Source: Pseudogymnoascus destructans (taxonomy: Eukaryota; Ascomycota; Leotiomycetes; Thelebolales; Thelebolaceae). Taken from it: DNA of 64,000 nt. The stretch lies in assembly GCF_001641265.1 (NCBI RefSeq), contig NW_020167541.1:248001-312000 (forward strand), given 5' to 3'. Below the pieces are notes generated by a model. It made no database searches. It had not been told where the DNA came from and saw only the letters and a list, made by a program, of their open reading frames with translations. Each line of letters opens with the position of its first letter. Within the stretch, counting starts at the first letter, position 1. Positions 12,111 to 22,636 of this stretch are shown here, piece by piece. Position numbers and translations under genes: made by a program.

Positions 12111-12782
12111 CGTTCAGTGCGTCGTTTTGGTTACGATGCCCATATGAAAACTACCCCACCGATAGCGTAATCGACAATCGCGATAACGGCTGATTCACAG
12201 ACAATATATGGGGAAAAATCGTCCAGCGCACAAAACGTTAGCATGAAACTACGGCCCGGTTCAAGTGGCGGAAGCAAGGGGCATTTTTATTGGCAAACTT
12301 GAATGGTTATTAGGTAAACTTTTTTATTGGCAAGCTATGTCGGAATGATTCCACTGTCGTAGCAGCAGAATCTAGGACATGCTATATAACACGGGCTAAT
12401 GATTCACAAAACAAGACGCCTGCGATCAAAACAAATTCATGGAGCAAGCGATCTTCATCCCAGTCATCCCAAGCCGTCGTAAACTTGCCAGTACCACCTA
12501 TAGAATCGAAGGAGGTCCTATTAAGTCTGTCATACGTTAGCACTGCGCAACATCTGTCATGCCATATGCAGGCTTACCTTTTTCAGCCTGTTTACTGTCA
12601 TCTTAAGCCAACATCATGGAGTGTAGCGGACTGGGCCGGACCACCTGGGCAACCGGCCCGTGGCCAGGATTGATGGAAACTTGACCTGCCGTCTGCTTCG
12701 TAGCAGGAACGCGCGGCGGCAGGGCAGGCGATGACGGGGTTTCTGGTTTAGAGTCCTCGCTCACTGCGAGGGCATCAAACTG
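12111..12782. other. Intergenic region between PHA2 and eRF1
   Basis: This holds the promoter of PHA2 and the 3' flank of the eRF1 gene. Around 12285-12336 the 12-mer TTTTATTGGCAA occurs twice as a direct repeat 38 bases apart. Short open frames here have no family features. Confidence 0.4.
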
Positions 12783-14250
12783 TCAATCTAGGGAGGCGAG
12801 TTAGTGTAGTTCATCGAGACGCTGAGGCAGGGTACAAACCGTCATAGTAATCATCATCATCCTCGTCGACTTCGGCCAGCTGCTCGAAGTTGACCTTGTA
12901 ACGAAGCAGACCGCCAATTCCACCGAATCCCTTGACGAACTGGTTACCTTCGCTGGACCTATCGGAGACGAACTCAAGAGTGGTACCGAAGTCTCTGTAC
13001 TTCTCAGCAATCCACTCGAGGAAGGACATCTGCTCGACAACTTCCATTTCTTGGCCAGTCTCCTTGTCCATGAATTGATCTCTGTCGGCCGCTTCCTGTT
13101 TCTTCGTAGTGTGGAGAATGACTTTGACTCCGTTGGAGTCTTTAAGCTCCCAGCGGTTGATTTCCAAATTCTCAAAGACAATGAGGATCTCCACAGCACC
13201 CAGCTCCAACGCCTTGAGCGTATCTTCAACACCGTAGCAGACACGGCCAGTATCCTGACTAATCTCCTCGAAGTATTTGCCGATAAGCTTCTTCTCCTGG
13301 ATGAACTTGACGTTGCTCAGCGTCTCGGCCGAGAGCTCAATAGCCTGGTTGAAGCCGTTTTCGCCTCCGTAGGAGACATCGACAACCTTAATTACCTTGA
13401 CCTGGAGTCTTCCGTCGAACAAATCGGATTGGTTCAGGTCGTTCTTGAAATCTGCGGAACCAGCCAAGATAATACCGGCAACGTTGACTTTGTCGTTGGT
13501 AATGAAGTTCTGCACTGCCAATTCTGCGACCTTGCGAACATAATTGTGGCGCTTCTCCTCACGAAGACGGGCGAAACGGAGAGCGGACTGACCACCACGA
13601 CCGTGCTTCTTGGGGAGATCGACGGAGAACTTGTGCACAACGTCTCTGGTGTTGCCACTCAGGGTACCAAACAAGGCTCCATTACCATCCATAATAATGA
13701 ATCCAAACTTTTGGTCATCCTCGAGTAACTCCGCGAGGGCTTCCGTGTGGAACTTATTGTCGCAAAGATAAAGAGAGGTGTTGATAGGCCTGAAAGGCTC
13801 GAAATCGATATTGACCTTCCTCTCCTTTCCTTCGGACGTCAAAATTTCACCACAGTACACGACCAATCCATTCGGCGGGACCTTATTGTAAAGCTTCAGC
13901 CTCTGTTGAGTAGACGTAATGGCGGACAGGACGGACTGTCTGTTGACACGCGACTTGATGTTGGAGGCAGTTCCCTGGGGAGTTGTTAGCATACACTCGG
14001 CCATGATGGTGGCAAGGCAAAGCATACATATTCTTCAGCCAACATCTTTGCCGCACGCGAGACTTGGTCCTTGGGAGCTGTTGTATCGTCAGAGATGCGA
14101 TCAGCTGAACCAGAGAAGATCCAACGTACGGATAATCAGCGAAATCATGGAAGTTCCATTTCCTCTGGCCGCTTCAAGACGCCTGATGAGCTTCTTGACC
14201 TTCCAAATCTCAATGTTCTTCTCGGCCTCGTTCGCCGCTGGGTCGGACAT
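12783..14250 (-). CDS. SUP45: Eukaryotic peptide chain release factor 1 (eRF1)
   Basis: Recognises all three stop codons in the ribosomal A site and triggers peptide release with eRF3. Exons 14250-14130, 14077-14028, 13974-12840 and 12787-12783 give 436 residues, against 437 in yeast and human. Key motifs are GTS (32-34), NIKS (62-65), YLCDNKF matching YxCxxxF (126-132) and the catalytic GGQ in [10 protein letters not shown] (184-186). The C-terminal domain ends in an acidic tail [12 protein letters not shown]. The last intron (12839-12788, GTTTGT...CTAG) leaves a final coding exon of five bases including the stop. If it is retained, the protein instead ends nine residues later at 12811. The length match favours splicing. 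Confidence 0.95.
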
Positions 14251-14835
14251 GATGTCGAAAAGGGTCCTTCAACCGCCGGAAGTAGGAGAGCGAGAATTCG
14301 AGATTATGTGCGTCACAAAATCTCTTATGTATTCGCGATCGGATGCCGCGACTTTCTGAGTTGTTTTGGTCGTGGATTGTGGCGTCGTCGGCCAGCAGGT
14401 GTAAATTATGTGGGACGCACCCAAGCGAGCACGAAAGGTGGTTAAATGCTGCAAAAAAAGGGCTTCTGTATCACGTGAAGTTAATTGGAGGGGTCAGGAA
14501 CAACCCCGCAGCTGAACTGGTCGGTCTCACCTCTGGTACCGTGGTTTATATAAGAACGGCAGATTCACTTTAGGCCGATTTATTCGTTTCTCGAGTCTTT
14601 CTCGGTAGCCTTTTTGTTTGTCGTGAGGGGAGGAGAGTGGTTATATAAGGCTCTACAGGGGTTTACAGGGGTTTACAGGCAAACGCACAAAAATGTGCTC
14701 TTTGTTGCTGAATCATGGATGGTGTATATTGCCGTCATTGCAGCTCATGGCGGGATTTGTAAATAGGACAACTTGTGCCAGCGCAGAGTCTACAAGTTAA
14801 GATGCTCACCGTCCCTAATTATTCTCTATACAGTA

Positions 14836-15688
14836 ACGTAAGTCATGGCGTAAACGGGATAATGGCGTAACCGGGATAGTAGGGGAAGGCCGACCATGAA
14901 GAATGTGAAAAATGAGCGTTATTCATTCAATACTCGACTACAATACGGTTCTATTCCTCTTCTGGGTCCTCCTCCTCGATGTCCTCCGTTTGGTCAGGTA
15001 CAGTGATATTTGTCGCTGTACTTTTACCTTTGGTAGTCGCCTTCCGTTAGGTGGCCCCCTCGGCTCGATGACTTGGGAGCGTAATTCCTCTGTAGTAATA
15101 TGTAATTTGCCCTTTAAAACTGCCCGTTTCCCTTTGCTCTGTGCTCGTCATGTTTGTATTATTGATCGTAGGTTATCGGTTTCGCGTTGGTGTAGGAAGT
15201 TTCGTGTGTTAAGTCGCTCGGTTTCAGCAACCAACCGACGGATATATCAAGTAACAGGCGTATTTAGGATTGTACGCGTCTCTAAAGCCGCAACCAAGAC
15301 AGTATTTGCTTTGCGCAGTGTAGAACAGCCAGGCGGACTGCTGTTCTGAAAGACAGTGTCAAAAATATCGTACTCAGTTGGTGTTTTTGGTCAGAGTAGA
15401 TAGCGCACTCGCTCTCGCTTTGATGTACGCAGATAACCATTCTGCTTTCTGTATACGCGTGAGTTGTGCTTCGTTTAAGTGTGAGAGTGTAGTTGTGAGG
15501 TGTTTTTTCAACGGTCCGAAGACTGCCACATCAAGTGGTCAACAGCTTCCGCTAATACGACTTCGAGTTCCTGAGCTTTCACATTATTTTTTAGCACCAT
15601 GTTGGGTTGGTGTTGGTGTTGGTGTATGTTTGGTGATACTGTCGATGCATGGCAACCCCCCACTATCCGCTTACGCCATGACTTACAG
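14836..15688 (-). mobile_element. Defective Fot1/pogo-like (Tc1/mariner superfamily) transposon
   Basis: Both ends carry GTAAGTCATGGCGTAA in inverted orientation (14838-14853 and 15671-15686), each flanked by TA (14834-14835 and 15689-15690), the target duplication of this superfamily. Inside, on the minus strand, two pieces of transposase remain. 15538-15374 reads PLDVAVFGPLKKHL and continues to KAEWLSAYIKARA, the end of the DDE catalytic region. About 15205-14938 reads KGKRAVLKGKLHITTEEL, the C-terminal tail. The N-terminal DNA-binding half is absent, and internal stops are present (TGA where CGA or CAA is expected). It is a fossil. It lies between eRF1 and the amino acid transporter. The left end has a second, internal copy of the ATGGCGTAA motif. 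Confidence 0.85.
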
Positions 15689-16213
15689 TACGGCGCCATA
15701 AGTATGAATTAAATTGCAGTAAACTAGTGTCTTTTTGTATGGGAGAAGCACAGACCTGTATGCATACTTATGGCGCCGTCCTGTACGTTAATACATGCAG
15801 CTTCAATTTCAAGTTTTGCCATCCAAACATACTCTCGGAGAATCTGTCCGAAATCGGAAAATATATCGACCGCTCGGCAATCTAGCGGTACTCTATAGTG
15901 AAACCCCATGCTCCATGTCAGGGCCTCCTAGCCAATGATATCGCTCCATTCACAAAGCTTAGCGGGGCAACTCCCTTGCACTGATAAGGAGCAAGACCCT
16001 GTTTATATTGTACTCTGAAGCTTCATATTGCATCTCGATAACGGAAAGAGCTGGGGAAGCTTATTAGCAACTCATATAACTGATACTGATATCCTTATCT
16101 TGGCTTCCGTGCCTACTCCACTCTCTCAGGCACTTGATGCCTCTGTTATAACTGATCTCTGATGCATCTACTCAACTAGATCGATCATACATCTCTTGCC
16201 CCGCGTCGTCGCC
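15689..16213. other. Promoter region of the amino acid transporter
   Basis: This is the region between the transposon fossil and the AVT-type gene. It holds no gene or strong repeat that I can see. A segment near 15745-15780 repeats the sequence GGCGCC found just outside the transposon's right end (TATGGCGCC), probably by chance. Confidence 0.4.
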
Positions 16214-18657
16214 ATGAGCCGTAACCCACCAAATCCGACGAACTGGGACGACTACCAGTATGGCACGTCCTACAGATCTTCTAGCAGCTCGACTAGCAGG
16301 AGAAGCGTCCGATTTGATACCGAGAGCGAGAGGATTGTTTCTCCCAGCGACACTGGTGATCGAACGGGGGTGGACTCTGGACTGCGGAGACGTCGGTAAG
16401 TTCCAATGTGTAGGGCCGTGGAGTAGCCTCAAATCCCAAGGACTAGGCGTATTTAGGCTCCTACTTATAAGGGTCCCTTAAACGTAATCGAAGATATCCT
16501 CCAAGCTGTTCAGTTCGAAGCTGTACACGAGCCTTGTCCTCGTGTGACCTTCCCGTACAACGAGAGCATATATTAACGTTTTAACTACAGATCGTCCATA
16601 AACATGCACTTGAATGCAATAGGCGAATTAGGAGGCGTCAACTCTATAAACAACTTTGCCAGGAGCTGGCAGCGAGCCGCTGCATTCCACGAAGCTGCAC
16701 CACAACGGCCATCTTTCATCTTAGCTTCCGACTCCGAAGAGCAACAATTCTCGCGGTCGGATATCGAACCTCGAACCGACGCCCGTGCTTCCCTCCTTCA
16801 GCAGCATTTCTTGCATAGAGGCTCCGACGAAGCTATACAGGACAGCGAAAATGCGGGGAGCAGCCTCGTCTCGCCCTTGCTACAAGGGAACGATGAAGCG
16901 CACAAATCTCTGCACGGCTCAGACTTTGGAAGCATAGGGGGCAGCCCAAGAGGAAGAGATTCTCTATTTCCGCTACCTGGAAGCTATGGGACCTCATACG
17001 GTACCATTCCCTCAATGGTGAATGAGTCCTCAATGGTGCATGCTGGCCGCCTATGGCGTCAGGAACAGGAGACTGGTGATAAGTTGCCTGACGGAGAGAG
17101 ACCACCTCTTCTTGTCAAGAAGGTTGAACAGGATGGGAAAATAGTTTTGGTTATTGATGGCCAGTCCACCTTGCCACAGACGGTTTTCAACTCAACAAAT
17201 GTTCTCATTGGCATTGGTATCCTCTCTTTACCGTTGGGAATGAAATATGCTGGTTGGCTCTGCGGAACCATATTCCTAGCTGCAGCGGCGTTGGTTACTG
17301 CATATACAGCCAAACTTCTAGCGAAGTGCATGGATGTCGATGCAAGCCTGATCACTTTTGCCGACCTTGCATTCATTTCCGTATGTGTCATGTATCTTAC
17401 CGTCCTAAATCGTTGCTAACACTCCCGCAGTTTGGCCACAGAGCCCGAATCGCCACTGGGATTCTCTTCTCGATTGAGCTTCTAGCCGCCTGTGTGGCGT
17501 TGATTGTGCTGTTTGCAGAGACCCTGGATCTTCTAATACCAGGAGTCGGTGTTGTGGAATGGAAGATCATATGTGGATTTTTGATGATACCCCTGAATTT
17601 TGTTCCTTTGCGTTTGCTCAGCTTTACCAGCATTTTGGGGATTTTTTCTTGCTTCTGCAGTAAGTTAAGCATGAGGGCGTGGACGAACAAAATATTCGTA
17701 TTCTTAAACTAACGGTGTGGTAGTTGTTCTTATTGTTTTCATCGATGGATTTATCAAGCCGGAAACTCCTGGATCGCTTCGACAGCCTGCGGAGACGTAT
17801 ATGTTCCCCAAAAATTGGCTAACTCTGCCAATCTCCTTGGGACTTCTCATCTGTATGATTATACCATTTGCTTCTTGACAGGCATTGACTGACCTTTCCA
17901 GCGCCCTTTGGAGGCCATGCAATCTTTCCCTCGTTCGTGGCACCCTATTTACTTCATTTTGGCAACAACTAATGAACCCTCAGAATCTACCGTGATATGA
18001 GGCATCCTCACCGATACGGCACAGCCCTCAAGATTACATTTTTATCCACCGTAAATCCAAAAGAATACGTCAGATGGTCTTTGGGTTGGAAGCTGATTTA
18101 GCCCCTAGTATTTACTCGATGCCCTAACAGCAACTGCGGGCTACCTCATGTACGGCGATGGTGTCCTCGACTCCGTGACTAATAACATAATCCGAACCAG
18201 CGGATACCCACAGTCATTAACTGTGCTTCTCTGCATCTTCATCGCCATCATTCCGCTCACCAAACTGCCTCTAAACGCCAGACCTATCGTGGCCACTCTC
18301 GAGGCGCTCACCGGCCTCGACGCACCCACAGTCCCCGGCGAAGATTCCCTAGTAGGGTGCTCAAAGTTCGGCCGCGGCGTCCAGAAGGTCGCGATGAGAG
18401 TGTTAGTGATCATTTCTTTTGTCTTCTTAGCAATCTTATTCCCGGCATTCGATAGCATCATGGCGTTTATGGGCTCCTGTTTGTGCTTTGCGATCTGCGT
18501 CATCCTGCCGCTACTGTTCCATCTCAAGATCTTTGGGGATGAGATACCGCGGGCGGAGAGGATCATGAATTGGGGTTTGATTGTTATTTCGTCGATTCTT
18601 GCGGTTATTGGGACGATTTTTGCGTTCTTGCCCAAGTCTTGGATTGATGCGGAGTGA
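16214..18657 (+). CDS. AVT1: Vacuolar amino acid transporter, AVT1/AAAP family
   Basis: Moves neutral amino acids across the vacuolar membrane using the proton gradient. Seven exons (16214-16395, 16591-17380, 17431-17659, 17724-17852, 17902-17932, 17984-18050, 18109-18657) join to 658 residues. The first ~290 residues are a Ser-rich cytosolic tail, as in Avt1. The AAAP core then starts with STLPQTVFNSTNVLIGIGIL and GILSLPLGMKYAGW and continues with FIDGFIKPE, the short-exon motif SPFGGHAIFPS, IYRDMRHPHRYG and AGYLMYGD, with about eleven hydrophobic segments. The 31-base exon 5 is confirmed by the FGGHAIFPSIYRDM motif. The ATG at 16214 is preceded by an in-frame TTG only. Which amino acids it carries cannot be decided. 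Confidence 0.9.
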
Positions 18658-19035
18658 GCAAGTGTTTGTGCATTTTTGTTTTGTTGATATTTATTGTTTG
18701 GTATATATGTTCTGGTTAATTTGGTTGGCTATCTGCTGCATTTTCGAGGGGTTGTTATAGCATTATATAATATATCAAGTCATTATAGTACACATATGGC
18801 GTATGCCCTCAAATATATTCTCTTTTATTTCTCCAAAGCATAGGCAATATTTAGTTTGATGAAGCTGGTGGTGGCAATACGGCGCAAATCTAGAGTATCA
18901 CGGATATTTCGCAAAGCATTTCAGATCTTATTCAAGTCCATTTGAGAAATCTGTTTCGTTTACACTAGCAGCAACCTCTCAGCACTTGATCAGCTGTGCG
19001 ATAGTATCTAATCCCCTCTCTTCTGCCACCCATCA

Positions 19036-19914
19036 TCACTTCAAAATAATAGCGAAATTATTTCTCGTCCCTCCAGCCCTTACCTCCACCTTCTTGAACT
19101 GCTCCCGCTTAGCCTTTGGCGTCAAATCAACGGCCCTCCACAGATAATACACCAGCTTATTCGACAACTTCTTGTGCACCTTGGTATAGCCCAGGCTAGT
19201 CAATATAGCCTCCAGATTCGGCTCATCCATGTATCGTGAATTCGACACGCATGGTGCTGGCAAGACTAAAAACAGCGCGGGGAACACGGTCTGCAACTCT
19301 TCTTCGCTCTCTCCTAGTGGGCTCCGGAGGAATTGCAACGTCCGCTTCAGCATCTCGCCCCTGGAAACTGCGTCTGGCACATAGTTGAGCACCAAGCTCA
19401 GGCTGATGATTTCAAATTTCTCATTCGACAGCTTGGGAAGCGGCCTCTCCATAAAGTCTTGCTGCGTAATGCCTTGGGCCTGGCTGTTCAAATCGATGCG
19501 CTCGATGTCGAAGAGTCCGCTCCTCGAGCACGCATTGGTGGTACTCAGCGCTCCCACCTCCAGCAGACGTAGCTTCTGCTCTCCAGTCCTCGCTTTAAGT
19601 GATAGTATAATCGGTTTCAACCAATCCATCAAAATCTTGCTGCTATCACCCCCGCGCTCATTTCCCTGGCCTATCAAGCTTGCCGTCTGGTACTTCTCAA
19701 TCCCTCCCTGTTTCGCGATCTGTCTTTCCAGATCCGCGACTTTGATGGCATCGCCGGATTTTTGGGCTATGGCTTTCTGCTTTTGGAGGGTGTGGTGGGC
19801 GCGGATGAGGGTTCGAGTGGCTTTGCTTGAGAGGGATGGAGGTGGTTTGACGGTGGGTGGTCTGCCGTGGGAGAGGCTTTTGGGTTTCCCACTCTTTTTC
19901 TTGGAGACTGCCAT
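19036..19914 (-). CDS. BMT2: 25S rRNA adenine-N(1) methyltransferase Bmt2
   Basis: S-adenosylmethionine-dependent nucleolar enzyme that makes m1A in 25S rRNA helix 65 (A2142 in yeast). A single exon of 292 residues starts at the only in-frame ATG (MAVSKKKSGKPKSL); further upstream the frame opens with TTG. The N-terminus is Lys-rich (nucleolar targeting). Family marks are ASLIGQGNERGGDSSKILMDW, motif I LLEVGALS, ERIDLNSQ, QQDFMERPLP, the NPPY-like FEIISLSLVLNYVPD, and LVLPAPCVSNSRY with YYLWR near the end. It is head-to-head with RPL25 with 366 bases between starts, so two ribosome-biogenesis genes share one promoter region. Confidence 0.92.
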   Translation of the reverse strand: MAVSKKKSGKPKSLSHGRPPTVKPPPSLSSKATRTLIRAHHTLQKQKAIAQKSGDAIKVADLERQIAKQGGIEKYQTASLIGQGNERGGDSSKILMDWLKPIILSLKARTGEQKLRLLEVGALSTTNACSRSGLFDIERIDLNSQAQGITQQDFMERPLPKLSNEKFEIISLSLVLNYVPDAVSRGEMLKRTLQFLRSPLGESEEELQTVFPALFLVLPAPCVSNSRYMDEPNLEAILTSLGYTKVHKKLSNKLVYYLWRAVDLTPKAKREQFKKVEVRAGGTRNNFAIILK

Positions 19915-20280
19915 GCACGCTTTGCTGTTGTCAAGTTTGAACTTGGCGTTGAATCTGCACTGAAACCTTTCTACTAGCTTCAATGTAGTTCAAGCGTTTT
20001 ATTATCTTTACCCGTCGACGATATCAATTCTCTTAATATCCCAACCCCACTGCGCATCGCGAATTAAATAATGGGCGGTGAGTCTGGCAGAATGACCATA
20101 TACAGCACTAGCTCGTGCTGCGATAAGAGTGCTGAAGTTTTTCGCTTACAGGGTACATGGGGTCGCTAGCGCGCACACAGAAATTCGGACTAAGCGCGCA
20201 AAAATTCCCAGCGCAGCACAGATATCTTCCGACCTTCAAGTTCTCTCTCGACCACAACGAATCCGACAAACTTCGACAAA

Positions 20281-21109
20281 ATGGCCCCTCCTAGCAAGAC
20301 TGGTATGCGATGACACTTCCATATACTTCTCCGCACAGGCGAAAATTGCATTCTGGCAATGCGATGAGCCCGACTCTTGACGCCCGATAAGATGGAGCGA
20401 AACTTCTTTTTCGAAATGGAAAAATAAACATGTTGTTGGCTTTTTCGGGCGTCGAAGAGGAGGGATTCATACAATGCACACAAGCAGTAGCAGCTATTGC
20501 GAGTTCACAAGAGCGAATGCTGATGCGTTGTAATTAGGTGGTGCCTCCAAGGCCGGCAAGGGCAACAAGAAGGCCAATGAAGCCGCGAAGGCCGCTCTCA
20601 AGGGCGTAAGTATTCTCTCCTTATTCCATCGTCCGGACAACGCACTCGGGACTTCAAGGCTGACAATCGACAACAGGTGCACTCTCACAAGGCCCGCAAG
20701 GTCCGTCTCTCGACGACCTTCCACCGCCCGAAGACCCTGATCCTCTCGCGCTCGCCCAAGTACCCGCGCAAGAGCATCCCTCACCAGCCCCGCCTGGATG
20801 AGCACCAGGTCATCATCCACCCGCTTAACACCGAGAGCGCGATGAAGAAGATCGAAGAGAACAACACCCTCGTCTTCATTGTCAACATCAAGGCCAACAA
20901 GCGCCAGATCAAGGAGGCTCTCAAGAAGCTTTACGATATTGACACTGTCAAGATTAACACCCTTGTCCGGTATGTTTATCCGATTGATTGAAACAGTGGG
21001 ATGGGAACTAACAGTACCTAGCCCTGATGGATCCAAGAAGGCCTTCGCTCGCCTGACCCCAGATGTCGATGCTCTCGACATCGCCGCCACCAAGCTCGCC
21101 ATCGTCTAA
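20281..21109 (+). CDS. RPL25: 60S ribosomal protein L25 (uL23)
   Basis: Protein at the polypeptide exit tunnel of the large subunit, docking site for SRP and NAC. Exons 20281-20302, 20538-20605, 20677-20969 and 21022-21109 give 156 residues. The Lys/Ala-rich N-terminal extension ([20 protein letters not shown]) precedes the core with [53 protein letters not shown] and the closing KLAIV. As in many fungal ribosomal protein genes, a tiny first exon (eight codons) is followed by a long first intron (235 bases, against about 50-70 elsewhere in this window). That intron can fold into a stem described separately. Confidence 0.96.
20374..20459 (+). other. Potential long hairpin in RPL25 intron 1
   Basis: CTCTTGACGCCCG (20374-20386) pairs with CGGGCGTCGAAGAG (20446-20459), giving 13 base pairs with one bulged base and a loop of about 59 bases. 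The stem brings the ends of the long intron closer. Structured first introns act in splicing efficiency or autoregulation of some fungal ribosomal protein genes. A role here is inference. Confidence 0.4.
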
Positions 21110-21663
21110 GTACGTAATGCCGGGTTCGGTTGTGGTTTTGCAAGGGATTGGAGGGATTATGATATTTGTTCGGGCATTATCAGGCTGAGGTCTTCTCGTG
21201 GCTACGGGGGACTCGATTTAAGCGGGTGTGCTATCGAAGGGCATTGTTACCCAGGCGTTTCTCCGTGGGGGAATGAATGAACATCAAATTCAAACAACAC
21301 TTGCAAACCTATGTATTCTGTTGTATCGTTTGGATGTGATTTGTTGTGTTGAGACCTGTGAACTCTTGTAGGCTGATGAATTATACCCATCATAATTCTT
21401 TGATTTGTTGTGTATCGACCTGTAAACTGTAGACAAATGAGTTACGCCCATTGTGATGCAATCCTATCCATTCGATCGTATCATCAAATCTATTCATCCC
21501 AGAGTGGAAGTTTCCCCTACTCTGCCATAAAAATACACATCCCCATCCCATTCAATCCCATTCATCCATCTATATCAACACACCTTCCCCTCCAGTCTCA
21601 TAATAATACACCCCCAATCTCCCATCTCCCTCCTCCCCAATCCCCCATCTAATCCCAGATCAT

Positions 21664-22085
21664 TTATCCCCTCATCCCCTCAAGCTGCTTAATAACCAAG
21701 AAATTCGCATCCAAAAAGCGATCCACGCAGTTCCTCGCGCACGTCTCCTCGCTCTTATCCAGCTTCCCGCTCTTGATGCTGCCGGTCACGCACTTGGTCC
21801 AGCAGATGTCTGTTAGGTTGTGGACGGCTGGATACGCAATTAGCACTTGCTCCCTGGCTTCTGTTTGGCAAGGGTGTTGTGGATGGGTGAAGTGGGAGGG
21901 GAGGGGAAGGAAGGGCCCACGCGGAGGGGATGGAGGAGGCAGGGAGGTAGGATGAGGTTTGGGAGGAGAAGGGACATACACTGCTGCAACTTGCTCTTCT
22001 GCGTCTCATTCTGGATGAACTGCTGCAGCTCCTGCTTGTCGCGCTGGGTCAGGCTGTTGACGTCGAATTCGCCGTTGGCGTCCAT
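21664..22085 (-). CDS. TIM8: Mitochondrial intermembrane space chaperone Tim8
   Basis: Small TIM that works with Tim13 to escort hydrophobic precursors such as Tim23 across the intermembrane space. Exons 22085-21980 and 21827-21664 flank a 152-base intron and encode 89 residues. The twin CX3C motifs are CWTKC (Cys44, Cys48) and CARNC (Cys65, Cys69) with a 16-residue spacer. [16 protein letters not shown] before, and [14 protein letters not shown] after, match Tim8 better than Tim9/10/13. The phase-1 junction yields QQSVHNLTD, the conserved helix start. The intron is C/T-rich on the sense strand. Confidence 0.93.
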
Positions 22086-22636
22086 TGTGTTTTCGGTTTT
22101 TGGTTTTTGTGTAGATAGGTGGTGTTTGTTTGGTAGGGGCCAATGGATTGGAGTGCGCGAGTTGACGGTTCGGAGTTTGGTCACGTGCTGTAGATTTTGG
22201 GTTGGCAGCGGGGGTCAAGGAGAGGTGACCAGTAAAGTTAAGGATCACAAAGTCATCGATGAGAAAACAAAAAAGGCTAGATCATATAATCTAATCAATT
22301 ATTCAAAGCAGTTGGCTATCTATCGTCTCCAACTATAACTATCTCTTTAATTAAACTCTGGAACAAAAACAAGGTGACTACATCAAACAACCAAAGTTAT
22401 ATAGTTTCTAACAATGGGAGACTAATGTCCGTCCACACCAAAGAAGAATCCGCGCTTGAAAGGTCCGTAAACGCGTAATCCAAAGGCTTGCTTGCCATTC
22501 ATTCATTCATGCCGTCGCAAAAATCGTAATCGTAGTCATACGTGCATAACTTGCAAAAAAACGGCATCGCTCATGCTTTTTTACTCTTGCTCATGCTCAT
22601 CCCAACACAAACACAAAAAACAGAGACAAGACCAGA

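Noticed and set aside
13051..13728. 225-codon open frame on the plus strand
   Set aside because: Antisense shadow of eRF1.
14912..15349. 145-codon open frame on the plus strand
   Set aside because: Lies antisense to transposase tail sequence inside the transposon fossil.
2770..18657. A biosynthetic cluster linking HIS3, PHA2 and the amino acid transporter
   Set aside because: They are interspersed with unrelated genes on both strands and these are ordinary primary-metabolism genes; no tailoring enzymes or pathway regulator.
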